Shown piece by piece: positions 16,799 to 25,426 of a stretch of 61,559 nucleotides of DNA. This DNA is from Candidatus Poribacteria bacterium. GTDB lineage: Bacteria; Poribacteria; WGA-4E; WGA-3G. The position numbers were made by a program, and so were the translations under genes. Location: the NCBI GenBank assembly GCA_022819945.1, contig JAJEGI010000110.1, positions 1-61,559 of the forward strand. Direction: 5' to 3'. Positions within the stretch are counted from its first letter, which is position 1; each line of letters begins with the position of its first letter. The notes under the pieces are model-generated. The model was not told the DNA's origin. It worked only from the letters and a program-made list of their open reading frames with translations, and did not search any database.

Positions 16799-16894
16799 GT
16801 AGAATTCGATACTTTGTTGCATTAAATGCAGGCGGGGTTTGAAACCGCGCCTGCAGGGTGTCAGGTAGAATTTGATACTTTGTTGCATTGGATG
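16799..16894. repeat. 30-bp direct repeats flanking a strong hairpin
   Basis: Two 30-bp copies beginning GTAGAATTYGATACTTTGTT lie at 16799-16828 and 16865-16894, with three mismatches. Between them, 16828-16854 forms a hairpin with arms GCAGGCG/CGCCTGC extended inward by GGTTT/AAACC across one mismatch. The block lies in the 364-bp divergent spacer 16723-17086 and has no T-run, so it is more like a dispersed repeat than a terminator. Confidence 0.8.
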
Positions 16895-16923
16895 TGGATT
16901 CCCTTTATTTTTTTACGAGGAAT

Positions 16924-16966
16924 AGTTGTCAGAGGGCTGGTTGTCAGTTATCAGTTGTCAGTAAGA
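16924..16966. repeat. heptameric repeat array (AGTTGTC/AGTTATC type)
   Basis: The array reads AGTTGTC, an interrupted unit, GGTTGTC, AGTTATC, AGTTGTC, AGTAAGA. It shares the unit and the leading ATAGTTGTC with copies at 29317 and 42798-42947. It lies upstream of the MATE gene. Confidence 0.75.
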
Positions 16967-17086
16967 GTTGGGATTTGGAGATTCCTCCTACAAGCGTGAT
17001 CAACGACCTGCTTGGCGATGAAATATCGCTTGATTTGCACTCTGATTTGGGATAGACTCTAAGATAGAAATAGAACGGACATCCCT

Positions 17087-18409
17087 ATGCATAATTCTGA
17101 AAGCGTCAATAAAGAAATTTATCGCCTCGCGCTCCCGAATATCGTTAGCAACTTTTCTATCCCGCTTTTGGGTGCGGTAGATACTGCCTTGATGGGACGG
17201 TTGGAATCCGAACACTATCTCGGTGCCGTCGGTATCGGTGGTATTATCTTCAGTTTTATCTATTGGGGATTCGGGTTTCTGAGAATGGCGACAACCGGGT
17301 TGACAGCGCAAGCCTTTGGGGAAAGGGACCTCCAAGAATGCGGACGTTTGCTGCTAAGGGCGATATGCCTTGGGATCACGGCAAGCCTACTGCTCTATAC
17401 CTTCCAGTGGCAGCTTGCGGATGTCAGTTTCCTGCTCATTGGGACAAGTCCAGAAGTCGAACACCTTGCCCGCGTCTATTTCCATATTCGCATCTATGCT
17501 GCACCTGCTACGTTGTGCCTACACGCGTTTCACGGTGTCTTTTTAGGGGTACAGAATGCCCGCTATCCGATGCTGTTGACGATTGTGGTGAACCTCGTCA
17601 ATATCGTCTTGAACTTGGTGTTTGTGCGACTGCTGGGTATGAAGGTAGAGGGTGTCGCCTTAGCGACTGTCATCGCACAATATGTCGGATTATTCTTAGC
17701 GATTCTACTTTTTTCGAGATACTATCGAGGTCTTTTGAGGACGTGGCGTTTCCGAGAGATCTTGGCATTTTCCAAACTCAAGCGATTCCTTAACATCAGT
17801 GGCGACATCTTCATCAGGACCTGTTGTCTCGTGTTTAGCCACGCCGTTTTCACAGCAAAATCCGCTGCCCTGAGTGATACTGTCCTTGCGGTTAACACGA
17901 TCCTGCTTCAGTTTATCAATCTCATGTCTTATGCGATTGATGGGTTCGCTTTTGCGGCGGAGAGTTTGATTGGTAAATATAAGGGCGCGCAGGATATGGG
18001 AAACCTCAAAAAGACGACCCATCAAATCTTCCTCTGGGCGTTTCTGTTCGGTGGTGTGATTATGTTAATCTTCATTCTGTTTGGGGAGCAGTTACTGCAT
18101 CTCTTCACAGATCAGATGCGGTTGATTGAGCAGACGAAACCGTATCTTATCTGGATAATCGTCGCGTCTGTTGTCAACGTCGCTGCTTACATTTGGGACG
18201 GTATTTTTCTCGGTGCCACGGCTTCTAAGGCCCTACGGAATTCTGTGATTTTGTCAACATTTCTCTTTTTAAGTGCTATATACCTGCTCATGCCTTTTGG
18301 CAATCACGGTTTGTGGGGGGCATTAACGGTGCTTCTGGTCGCCCGCGGTATATCACTGACAGCGTTGGCACCGAAATACCTGTTTAGGCAGGACGAGTCT
18401 GGTTCCTGA
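17087..18409 (+). CDS. MATE-family efflux transporter (DinF-like)
   Basis: This 440-residue integral membrane protein has about 12 hydrophobic segments and belongs to the multidrug and toxin extrusion family, which exports cationic compounds using a Na+ or H+ gradient. The N-terminus (YRLALPNIVSNFSIPLLGAV, then DTALMGRL) is typical of the DinF subgroup, and a second-half repeat motif appears in NTILLQFINLMSYAIDGFAFAAESLIG. It stands alone on the plus strand. No strong ribosome binding site precedes the ATG. The substrate is unknown. Flippase-type relatives (MurJ, Wzx) are less likely because of the DinF motifs. Confidence 0.9.
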   Translation: MHNSESVNKEIYRLALPNIVSNFSIPLLGAVDTALMGRLESEHYLGAVGIGGIIFSFIYWGFGFLRMATTGLTAQAFGERDLQECGRLLLRAICLGITASLLLYTFQWQLADVSFLLIGTSPEVEHLARVYFHIRIYAAPATLCLHAFHGVFLGVQNARYPMLLTIVVNLVNIVLNLVFVRLLGMKVEGVALATVIAQYVGLFLAILLFSRYYRGLLRTWRFREILAFSKLKRFLNISGDIFIRTCCLVFSHAVFTAKSAALSDTVLAVNTILLQFINLMSYAIDGFAFAAESLIGKYKGAQDMGNLKKTTHQIFLWAFLFGGVIMLIFILFGEQLLHLFTDQMRLIEQTKPYLIWIIVASVVNVAAYIWDGIFLGATASKALRNSVILSTFLFLSAIYLLMPFGNHGLWGALTVLLVARGISLTALAPKYLFRQDESGS

Positions 18410-18440
18410 TACCCCATAACTGAATGCTTCTGTAAAAAAC

Positions 18441-18469
18441 TTGAAACCTATTACAATTTGTGCTAAATT
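18441..18469 (+). promoter_or_regulatory. candidate sigma-70 promoter for the epimerase gene
   Basis: TTGAAA (18441-18446), 17-bp spacer, TAAATT (18464-18469). This gives a leader of about 30 nt before the 18506 ATG, with AAGGAG at about 18489. Confidence 0.45.
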
Positions 18470-18505
18470 AAAAAATATCATACGCTATAAGGAGAACAAT
18501 GTAAA

Positions 18506-19357
18506 ATGCCAAAGTTTGGTGTCAATTTATTGCTCTGGGCAGATAAGTTTGATCGAGAAACTGCAGACCTGATTCCGAAAGTCGCTGAAATGGGTTTTGA
18601 TGGTGTCGAAATTCCTATCTTTGACCCAGATACGGTGGACATTCCTTACACGCAAGCACTCCTCAAAGATACAGGTTTAGAGACCATCGGGTGTAACATC
18701 ATGGGTGGGGATAGGAATCCGATTGACGAGGACCCTACTATTCGAGAAAACGCGAAAACCTATCTTAAACGCACAATCGAGATCGTTGCTGAATTGGGTG
18801 CCGATACGCTTGTTGGACCGATGTACAGTGCTGTGGGTAAACTCGTTGGGCGCGCCAGAAACGAACAGGAGTGGGCCTGGTGCGTTGAAGGTATACGAGA
18901 AGTCGCTGAGTTCGGCGGGAAACACGGTGTCACTCTCGCCAGTGAACCGCTCAATAGGTTTGAAACCTATTTCGTTAACATCGCTGAAGATGCTGTTAAA
19001 CTTTGTAAGGCAGTGGATAGCCCGTATTTCAAGGTACATCTGGACACATTCCACATGAACATCGAGGAAAAGAATCAAGCAGATGCTATTGTTGCGACGG
19101 GTGATTACCTGCATCACATGCACTGTTGTGAAAACGATCGTGGTACTCCGGGCACAGGACTGGTTGATTGGGATGGCGTTTTTGGGGCATTGGCAAAGGT
19201 TAACTACGATAGATGGCTCGTGATAGAATCATTTACGCCGGCAGTCAAGGAAATCGCCGCTGCGACATGCATCTGGCGCGACATCGCCCCGAGTGCTGAA
19301 AGCCTCGCAATAGACGGTCTCGCCTTCCTGAAACAGAAAGCAGCCCAGTACCTGTAA
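18506..19357 (+). CDS. sugar phosphate isomerase/epimerase, ketose 3-epimerase-like
   Basis: The protein is a 283-residue TIM barrel of the xylose isomerase-like superfamily. The four metal ligands of D-tagatose/D-psicose 3-epimerases can be placed: Glu in LASEPLNRFE, Asp in VHLDTFHMNIEE, His in the HHMHCCENDRG segment and Glu in LVIESFTP. NRFETYFVN and GTPGTGLVDWDGVF also match that subgroup. A cytoplasmic carbohydrate-modifying role is likely; the exact sugar is not known. AAGGAG lies upstream. An ATG at 18497 is immediately followed by a stop and is not used. A second, more distant isomerase-like gene is at 47088-47876. Confidence 0.85.
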   Translation: MPKFGVNLLLWADKFDRETADLIPKVAEMGFDGVEIPIFDPDTVDIPYTQALLKDTGLETIGCNIMGGDRNPIDEDPTIRENAKTYLKRTIEIVAELGADTLVGPMYSAVGKLVGRARNEQEWAWCVEGIREVAEFGGKHGVTLASEPLNRFETYFVNIAEDAVKLCKAVDSPYFKVHLDTFHMNIEEKNQADAIVATGDYLHHMHCCENDRGTPGTGLVDWDGVFGALAKVNYDRWLVIESFTPAVKEIAAATCIWRDIAPSAESLAIDGLAFLKQKAAQYL

Positions 19358-19383
19358 AATAGTAAACTATTCAAGAGGGAGGG

Positions 19384-22374
19384 ATGGAGATGCGTTGCCT
19401 TAAATGGATTGGGCTGTTCTGCACAATATTCTTTACTATTTTTATAACACACAATGTTGTAGCACAGCGGACAACGCCGGAAGCAACAGAGGCTCATAAT
19501 TCTGTTGAGGAATCAAGATTTCTCAGTAATATCCGACAACTCACTTATGACGGGAAGCGCGCCGGGGAAGGCTATTTCTCTGAAGACGGCACCGCGCTCA
19601 TCTTCCAAAGTGAACGTGAACCCGATAACCCGTTCTATCAGATTTATCTACTAAACCTGCTGACCGGTGATACGCATCGCGTTTCAACAGGTATGGGGAA
19701 GACAACCTGTGCCTTTTTCCGTCCGGGGACCGATGAGGTGCTTTACGCTTCTACACACCACGACACTTTCGCGAAAGCAAAACAGGAAGAGGAACTGAAA
19801 TTCCGAGCGTCGGGGCAAGAGAGACGCTACAGTTGGGATTATGACGAAGCGATGGACATCTTCTCGGCGAATCGGGATGGAAGTAACCTCAAGCAATTAA
19901 CAGACGCGCCCGGTTACGACGCTGAAGCCTCATACTCGCCTGATGGTAACCTTATCGTCTTCTGTTCACTTCGAGACGCGTATCCTAAAAGCCAACTTTC
20001 CGCTAAGGACCTGAAGCAACTTGAAGTGGATCCTTCCTATTTCGGCGAAATTTATATCATGAATGCCGACGGCTCAAATCAGATGCGCTTGACAGATTCA
20101 CCCGGGTACGACGGCGGTCCCTTCTTCACACCCGATGGACAGCACATTGTCTGGCGGCACTTCACGCCTGATGGTAGCCAGGCGGACATCTATACGATGC
20201 GGATAGATGGCTCAAATATCCTGCGACTGACCGATTTTAAGAGTATGTCGTGGGCACCTTACTTCCATCCGAGTGGTGCTTATGTTATCTTTGCTTCCAA
20301 TAAACTCGGATTTTCTAATTTTGAATTATATCTCGTTGATGCGAGAGGTAGACATGAACCGGTTCGGGCCACTGCAACCGATGGCTTTGATGGACTTCCG
20401 GTGTTTTCACCTGACGGAAACCAGTTATGCTGGACCTCGAATCGGAACAGTCAAGGGGTTTCGCAACTTTATCTTGCAGACTGGGATCATCAAGCCGCAC
20501 TTGACGCAATCTCTTTGGCTCCGATATCTCATAACGCGCCAATACCGATTTTCAACTCGCTGGCAAAGGATGTCGCACATGCACATGACGCATCGACTTC
20601 AACGAAGATCAGCATCCAGCAGCGGGTAGAATTCCTCGCCTCTGATGAACTCGAAGGCAGGATGACCGGTTCCGAAGGCGCGAAGCACGCAGCGGAGCAC
20701 ATCGACACGCAGTTCACACAACTTAATCTCAAACCTATCGGTGATGAGGGGAGTTACTTCCAAGAATTTGAGTTCACCGCAGGGAGACGGATTATAACAG
20801 AAGAGAACAAGTTTCACCTCACACGCCAGACACACGGCTCCGAACAAGTGATGGAATTCAGCGTGGAACGCGATTTCCAACCGCTCTCCTTCTCTCGGAA
20901 CGGTGTTGTTGAAGGCGAAGTGGTCTTTGTCGGGTATGGGTTAACTGTCCCTGGCGAGTTAGGTGAAGGCTATGACGCTTATGCGGGGTTGGATGTAAAA
21001 GACAAAATAGTTGTCGCACTCCGCTATGTGCCGGAAGGGGTTGAACCTGAACGCCGGCAGGAACTGAATCGATATGCAGGTCTTCGCTACAAAGCGATGC
21101 AAGCGCGTGAGCAGGGCGCGAAAGCGTTTTTTGTTGTTGCTGGTCCGAATTCCCCGAACGCGGGTAAATTGATTCCGCTTGACTTCGATAGCAGCCTCGC
21201 GGATTCCGGGATTGTCGCTGCATCTATAAGCGATACTGTGGCAAACGCACTCTTCGCACCTTCTGGTAAAAATCTGAAAGATGTTCAATCTGGACTGGAT
21301 GTTGAAAATCCACACTTTCTCGGACAATTTCCGTTGCCCGGTGTCAAAGTCAAAATCGTAGTTTCGGTTGAGAAAGTTAAGAAAACCGATCAAAATGTCG
21401 TTGCACTTCTGCCACCCCCGGAATTAACAGACGACACTGAGTATGTTATTGTCGGTGCACACTACGACCATATCGGGCGCGGTGAAATCGGTTCACTTGC
21501 CCGGAAAGGTGAAGAGGGTCAGATTCACAACGGCGCAGATGATAACGCCTCTGGCACCGCTGTCGTGTTGGAATTGGCTACCACGCTCAGCGAAGCTTAC
21601 CAGAAATACCCCGAAAAGTTCCGCAGGGGGATCATCTTCGCGCTCTGGTCGGGAGAGGAACTCGGACTCATCGGCTCTACCCACTTTGTCAACGATCCGA
21701 TTATCCCTTTAGAAAAGGTGGCGGCGTACGTTAACTTTGATATGGTCGGACGGCTCCGTGAAAATAAACTTATCTTGCAGGGGGTTGGTTCGTCGCCTGT
21801 ATGGACGAAACTGATTGAGAAGCGGAACATTCCCATCGGTTTTAATCTAACACTCCAAGAAGATCCTTATCTGCCCACAGATGTAACTGCCTTTTATCCG
21901 AAGGAAGTCCCGGTACTCAGTTTCTTCACTGGCGGACACGAAGACTATAACCGACCCACCGATGACCCAGACAAACTCAACTATACTGGCATAGAACGGA
22001 TTGCGCGCTTGGCACACGGCATTGTTTCGGACTTAATCAGTGCTGATGAACGTCCGGAGTATGTTCGGGTGGAACGGAGTCAGTCAGAGGAAGGGAGTCG
22101 TGATACACTCCGTGCATATCTCGGTACAATTCCTGATTATACAACCGAAGGCACTGGTGTTAAACTCTCCGGTGTCCGTGCGGGAGGACCTGCTGATAAA
22201 GCAGGTTTAAAGGGTGGCGATGTTATCGTCGAATTTGGTGGACAGAAGATTACCAATATCTACGACTACACTTATGCGCTTGACGCTGTGAAAATTGGCG
22301 AACCTGTTGAAGTTGTTGTGTTACGGGAGGGAAAACGGGTAAAATTGACGGTTACGCCTGAAGCACGTAATTAG
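19384..22374 (+). CDS. secreted TolB-like/M28 metallopeptidase/PDZ protein
   Basis: This 996-residue exported protein has four parts. A signal peptide (around residues 5-26, ending VVAQ) leads into a six-to-seven-blade PD40/TolB-like propeller (about 50-370, repeated YSPDGNLIVF-type motifs). A Zn-dependent M28 aminopeptidase domain with an inserted PA-like domain follows. Zn ligands can be read as His in VIVGAHYDHIG, Asp in NGADDNASG, Glu-Glu in WSGEELGLIG, Asp in NFDMVGR and His in GGHEDYNRPTDDP. The C-terminus is a PDZ domain (about 905-995, AGGPADKAGLKGGDVIVEFG). The combination suggests periplasmic or surface peptide degradation with substrate recognition. GAGGGAGGG precedes two close ATGs (19384 and 19390). 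Confidence 0.93.
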   Translation: MEMRCLKWIGLFCTIFFTIFITHNVVAQRTTPEATEAHNSVEESRFLSNIRQLTYDGKRAGEGYFSEDGTALIFQSEREPDNPFYQIYLLNLLTGDTHRVSTGMGKTTCAFFRPGTDEVLYASTHHDTFAKAKQEEELKFRASGQERRYSWDYDEAMDIFSANRDGSNLKQLTDAPGYDAEASYSPDGNLIVFCSLRDAYPKSQLSAKDLKQLEVDPSYFGEIYIMNADGSNQMRLTDSPGYDGGPFFTPDGQHIVWRHFTPDGSQADIYTMRIDGSNILRLTDFKSMSWAPYFHPSGAYVIFASNKLGFSNFELYLVDARGRHEPVRATATDGFDGLPVFSPDGNQLCWTSNRNSQGVSQLYLADWDHQAALDAISLAPISHNAPIPIFNSLAKDVAHAHDASTSTKISIQQRVEFLASDELEGRMTGSEGAKHAAEHIDTQFTQLNLKPIGDEGSYFQEFEFTAGRRIITEENKFHLTRQTHGSEQVMEFSVERDFQPLSFSRNGVVEGEVVFVGYGLTVPGELGEGYDAYAGLDVKDKIVVALRYVPEGVEPERRQELNRYAGLRYKAMQAREQGAKAFFVVAGPNSPNAGKLIPLDFDSSLADSGIVAASISDTVANALFAPSGKNLKDVQSGLDVENPHFLGQFPLPGVKVKIVVSVEKVKKTDQNVVALLPPPELTDDTEYVIVGAHYDHIGRGEIGSLARKGEEGQIHNGADDNASGTAVVLELATTLSEAYQKYPEKFRRGIIFALWSGEELGLIGSTHFVNDPIIPLEKVAAYVNFDMVGRLRENKLILQGVGSSPVWTKLIEKRNIPIGFNLTLQEDPYLPTDVTAFYPKEVPVLSFFTGGHEDYNRPTDDPDKLNYTGIERIARLAHGIVSDLISADERPEYVRVERSQSEEGSRDTLRAYLGTIPDYTTEGTGVKLSGVRAGGPADKAGLKGGDVIVEFGGQKITNIYDYTYALDAVKIGEPVEVVVLREGKRVKLTVTPEARN

Positions 22375-22394
22375 TTTCACTGAAACTAATTACG
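22366..22394. repeat. 14-bp-arm palindrome spanning the peptidase stop codon
   Basis: CGTAATTAGTTTCA (22366-22379) and TGAAACTAATTACG (22381-22394) are perfect inverted arms around one central base. The left arm includes the last codons and the TAG stop of the M28 gene. No T-run follows, so it is not a classical terminator, though it could protect the 3' end or be a footprint of a mobile sequence. Confidence 0.8.
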
Positions 22395-22539
22395 AAGGTG
22401 CCACAAGTATTTCTCATTTCGACTCGAACCGTAACCCTGTTAAAAGCGTCGGGGTGCGACAGATGATTAATGGGCAGCCAGAACCCTATTCTGACATAAT
22501 TGAGGCAGCACCTGTACTTGCTGACCCTGAGTGATACTA

Positions 22540-22740
22540 CCCAACGCCTAAAGGCGTGGGCTTCGGTTTCATAGCGACTGCGGTTTTCGCTCAAGCGTCC
22601 ACCGTCTTATTATCGCTCCACCAGCAGGCGATTATTCCGAATCAGATCGGCATTATCGTGGCTTATGTCACGGGTATCCCCGCCTGCAAGATATTTTTAG
22701 CAGCGTTGATGTCTCTATCGTGGTGAGAACCACATTCCGG
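22540..22740 (-). ncRNA. predicted TnpB omega RNA (reRNA) scaffold region
   Basis: In studied IS200/IS605 elements the 3' end of tnpB and the right end are transcribed into an RNA that binds TnpB. The RNA runs through the right-end structure, and the bases just outside it act as guide. Here the stretch from inside the tnpB 3' end to the hairpin at 22540-22560 is the corresponding region, and minus-strand sequence below about 22535 would be the guide. Boundaries are inferred from the family; I did not fold the RNA. Confidence 0.4.
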
Positions 22741-23775
22741 GCATATCCACTGCCTATCAGAAAGCGTTAGATTTTCGTTGCGGTATCCACAATCAGAGCA
22801 AGGTTTTGTTGTGGCTGTCCAGCGTTCCGCTTTCAATAATGTTTTGCCATACTTGGCACATGTCCATTGAAGTATTGATGAAAACTCACCGAAGGCAAGG
22901 TCAGATACTTTGCGTCCCCAAAGTTTTTTCATGCCTTCAAGATTCAGCGTCTCTATCGCAATCCTATCATATTTTCGCACAAGACGGAGTGCAAGTTTGA
23001 AAAACCAATCGCGTCTTTTTTCTGCGATTTTCTTGTAGAGACGAGCGATGTGTCGTTTCGCACGATACCACGCATTTGAACCTTTTTGCTTTCGGGAGAG
23101 GGTTTTATTTGCTGAACGAATGGCATTCAGCATGCGTTTATAGAACTCTGGCGACTCTATTTTAATGCCGTCTGAAAGTGTCAGAAATGTTTTCATACCG
23201 AAATCTGCCCCTGCCTCATGACTGGTCAGTGGGAGTTTCTTGGTAGGTTCGCAATCTTCACACGATAGATATAAATAGTAGTCTCCGACATTATCACGTT
23301 TGATCGTTATAGTTTTGATCGTGCCAGTCCACTTACGGTGTTTCCAAAATGTAAAGGATTTGTCTAAACAGTTGATTTTTATACGATTGCCTTCAATCTC
23401 ATATCCTGCTTGTGTGAACGTCAATGAGTTATATTTCTGCCTCGGTTTGATTTTAGGCTTGCCTACTTTGCGAGGGGACAATCCTTTCTTTTTGGCTTTA
23501 AGATAATCAAAAAACTTTTCATAACCGAGGTGAATACGTTTGGCAACTTGTTGTATCACTTGACTCGGCAGTTGATTCCAATGCGGTTTTGTTGTTCGCT
23601 TCAACTTCGTTATATGACCGCAGATACGACCAAAACCGGCATACTTGCCATACATACGATAATAACGCCTCTGCAATAAAAGCAAGTGAACATGCACATC
23701 ATGCAAGTCGTCAAGCAGATTACCAATCTGTATCATATTAGACTGATGATAAAACTCACATTCATAGGTTGTCAT
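22663..23775 (-). CDS. tnpB: TnpB RNA-guided nuclease of an IS200/IS605-type element
   Basis: This 370-residue TnpB appears intact. The RuvC catalytic residues can be placed at Asp191 (HEAGADFGMKTF), Glu275 (IAIETLNLEGM) and Asp355 (HHDRDINAAKNIL). The zinc-finger Cys quartet is in CSDCGYRNENLTL and WICPECG. N-terminal wedge and REC-like helices with basic clusters precede (residues 40-115). Characterised TnpB proteins are omega-RNA-guided DNA endonucleases, the ancestors of Cas12, and help element retention. No tnpA is nearby. The ATG at 23775 follows a 90-nt structured leader and a consensus promoter. Confidence 0.95.
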   Translation of the reverse strand: MTTYECEFYHQSNMIQIGNLLDDLHDVHVHLLLLQRRYYRMYGKYAGFGRICGHITKLKRTTKPHWNQLPSQVIQQVAKRIHLGYEKFFDYLKAKKKGLSPRKVGKPKIKPRQKYNSLTFTQAGYEIEGNRIKINCLDKSFTFWKHRKWTGTIKTITIKRDNVGDYYLYLSCEDCEPTKKLPLTSHEAGADFGMKTFLTLSDGIKIESPEFYKRMLNAIRSANKTLSRKQKGSNAWYRAKRHIARLYKKIAEKRRDWFFKLALRLVRKYDRIAIETLNLEGMKKLWGRKVSDLAFGEFSSILQWTCAKYGKTLLKAERWTATTKPCSDCGYRNENLTLSDRQWICPECGSHHDRDINAAKNILQAGIPVT

Positions 23776-23784
23776 GGTATATCA

Positions 23785-23869
23785 AGTATCAATCTTTAAA
23801 TCCCCGTTCAGTGGGTAGGCAAGCACGCCACCAAGTGATGACGCTGAACATGCTTGCCAACTTGATACT
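23785..23869 (-). other. nested hairpin in the tnpB 5' leader
   Basis: Outer arms AGTATCAA (23785-23792) and TTGATACT (23862-23869) enclose inner arms GGCAAGCA (23818-23825) and TGCTTGCC (23851-23858). The structure spans nearly the whole leader between the predicted transcription start and the ATG at 23775. Confidence 0.65.
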
Positions 23870-23872
23870 ATA

Positions 23873-23902
23873 ATCATACCACATTTCACAGGTGAATGTC
23901 AA
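23873..23902 (-). promoter_or_regulatory. promoter of tnpB
   Basis: On the minus strand, TTGACA (23897-23902), 18-bp spacer, TATGAT (23873-23878). It lies inside the left-end hairpin, so the element carries its own promoter. Confidence 0.6.
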
Positions 23903-24002
23903 ACTTATTTTAGCTATTAGGCATTTAGCAGTCTTATATCCCAAAGCTAAAGCATTGGGCTTTACGACCAAATACCCGTAAGTCTAAAACCGGTGAAATG
24001 AA

Positions 24003-24047
24003 AAAGCACGCTGTGACGGATCTTTAAATACTGTTACAGCGTGCTTT
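24003..24047. terminator. bidirectional intrinsic terminator
   Basis: Perfect 12-bp arms AAAGCACGCTGT (24003-24014) and ACAGCGTGCTTT (24036-24047) are flanked by T-rich tracts on both strands (GCTTTTTTAG on plus; TTTTTC on minus). It ends the minus-strand gene at 24076-25197 and could also block plus-strand readthrough. Confidence 0.8.
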
Positions 24048-24075
24048 GCTTTTTTAGAGCGTCAGCGATTTCGCA

Positions 24076-25197
24076 TTACTCAAAAGTGAAATGTGCGACA
24101 ACGCCAGCGTGGTCGGAGGGCCACAATCCAGAAGGTAAACGATCAGAGGGTTTATCGCCGATGGTATAGGTCATAACAGAAATCGGAAGTTCCAGATTTC
24201 GGACAAAAATCTGGTCGATCCGTTTCGTGTGCTCACTCATTGGATTCAAGATGTCATCGGCTTGACAACAGGTATTGCCGGTGCCTGTGGAATCCATCTG
24301 CCAGACATCAACATATCCCGCTGCTAATAAAATTTGGTAAGCAGTCCCATCAGGTGCTGGTGTATTGAAATCTCCTAATAGGATAATGGGCAAGGTCTCC
24401 TGGCTCAGAACATCCACAAGTTCCTGTGTTTGTGGAATCCGACTTTCCGGCACAAATGCTTCTAAGTGTGTATTGACAACGCGGTAAGTGACACCAGAAA
24501 CAGTAGCATCTATGGCAATATATCCTCTTTCTATTTCAAGCGCAAGCGTTTCAATCGTAAGCTTATGGGTGTAATTCATGCTCATAGGGCGTGATACCAT
24601 GACATCGCTGCGAGACAGTATGACGTCATAATCGGTTAAGCGCACATCATCAAGGCCGGTATCCGTAAATATGGGCATTTCAACGTCTATATTTTCAACT
24701 TTTCCAGCGATCTCATAACTTAGCCCTTCTGCCTGAAGCGCGTCCATCAAAATTTGAAGATAATCCAAGATGACCTCTTCAGCATCAGGAGTTCTGTTCG
24801 TAATAGAATCCCCTGGGCTTTGACGACGAATTAGCGAAATCTCTTGTAATCCGATGAGATGTGGTTGGGATGTCTTTATGGATTTGGCAATTGCCGCAGC
24901 GCGTCCCGGAAAATCGGACGCCATGACATTGTTATACATGTTAGCGACTTCTGCTGGAGCTTGTAACGGATTCTCTACAGCCAAAAGTGGCTCTGCGCTG
25001 CTCCCGACGTAAACGTTGTAGGTCATTACTGTGAGGGGTTCCGCTTCTAATGTACTGTCATCTGGTAGTATCGTGTCTGATATTCTTTCGCAACCCGAAA
25101 GGCTGAATAAAATTCCAAACAACAGCAGCATAATTTTGATGGAACTGACAGATTTTGAAAACTTGTTATAAAAATTCATTTTTTTTATCATATTCAT
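24076..25197 (-). CDS. lipoprotein of the endonuclease/exonuclease/phosphatase fold
   Basis: This fold includes DNase I-like nucleases and sphingomyelinase or inositol phosphatases. The open frame extends to 25347, but I place the start at ATG 25197. It is preceded by GAGG and CTGGAG and is followed by a lipoprotein signal (IKIMLLLFGILFSLSGC), lipobox LSGC. Fold motifs are VMTYNVYVG, HLIGLQEISL, VNTHLEAFVP, ILLGDFNTPAPDG and the C-terminal WPSDHAGVVAHF, which include the metal-binding Glu, catalytic Asp/Asn and terminal Asp-His pair. The mature protein is predicted to be anchored in the envelope. A secreted nuclease or phosphodiesterase is plausible; the substrate is unknown. Confidence 0.88.
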   Translation of the reverse strand: MNMIKKMNFYNKFSKSVSSIKIMLLLFGILFSLSGCERISDTILPDDSTLEAEPLTVMTYNVYVGSSAEPLLAVENPLQAPAEVANMYNNVMASDFPGRAAAIAKSIKTSQPHLIGLQEISLIRRQSPGDSITNRTPDAEEVILDYLQILMDALQAEGLSYEIAGKVENIDVEMPIFTDTGLDDVRLTDYDVILSRSDVMVSRPMSMNYTHKLTIETLALEIERGYIAIDATVSGVTYRVVNTHLEAFVPESRIPQTQELVDVLSQETLPIILLGDFNTPAPDGTAYQILLAAGYVDVWQMDSTGTGNTCCQADDILNPMSEHTKRIDQIFVRNLELPISVMTYTIGDKPSDRLPSGLWPSDHAGVVAHFTFE

Positions 25198-25357
25198 CTC
25201 CAGTGCCTCAATTTTTAGGTTGAGGGGATTTTGCGAAACGGTGATCTTCTGATCGCAACCAATATTGATTTTCCATTGCCCGTGAAAAAACTGTGCTAAA
25301 GAGAGAATACCATAAACCTGCCTGTATGTCAAACCGAAATTATTCAACTACTTTCGC

Positions 25358-25386
25358 TTGACATTTACCTGCTTTTCTACTATACT
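25358..25386 (+). promoter_or_regulatory. consensus sigma-70 promoter
   Basis: TTGACA (25358-25363), 17-bp spacer, TATACT (25381-25386). The -35 box lies over an in-frame upstream TTG, so translation must begin farther down, which helps fix the start of the next gene. Confidence 0.75.
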
Positions 25387-25426
25387 TAAGGCAATTTCTA
25401 AAAGACACATGGAGGTATGTATCACA

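Larger units (their letters stand above)
22530..23980 (-). mobile_element. IS200/IS605-type (IS1341-like) element carrying only tnpB
   Basis: The element holds one gene, tnpB, flanked by two related imperfect hairpins. The right-end hairpin is at 22540-22560 and the left-end hairpin at 23940-23959. On the minus strand they read AAGCCCACGCC-TTTA-GGCGTTGGG and AAGCCCAATGC-TTTA-GCTTTGGG, sharing the AAGCCCA...TTTA...TTGGG frame. Subterminal hairpins of this sort are used by the Y1 transposase TnpA of the family. tnpA is absent, so mobility would require a helper in trans. The exact termini cannot be fixed from one copy, so the coordinates are approximate. The insertion sits between the M28 gene and a bidirectional terminator. 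Confidence 0.8.

Noticed and set aside
22352..22594. 80-residue minus-strand open frame running through the tnpB right-end hairpin
   Set aside because: It crosses a structural transposon end and the M28 stop region. It does not resemble TnpA and has no start signals.
22530..23980. Complete IS605 with tnpA
   Set aside because: No Y1 HUH transposase motif is found on either strand near tnpB.
25358..25426. Upstream TTG or ATG as start of the 25427 lipoprotein gene
   Set aside because: The TTG lies in the -35 box of the promoter and is not transcribed from it. The ATG at 25409 overlaps the ribosome binding site that serves the GTG.
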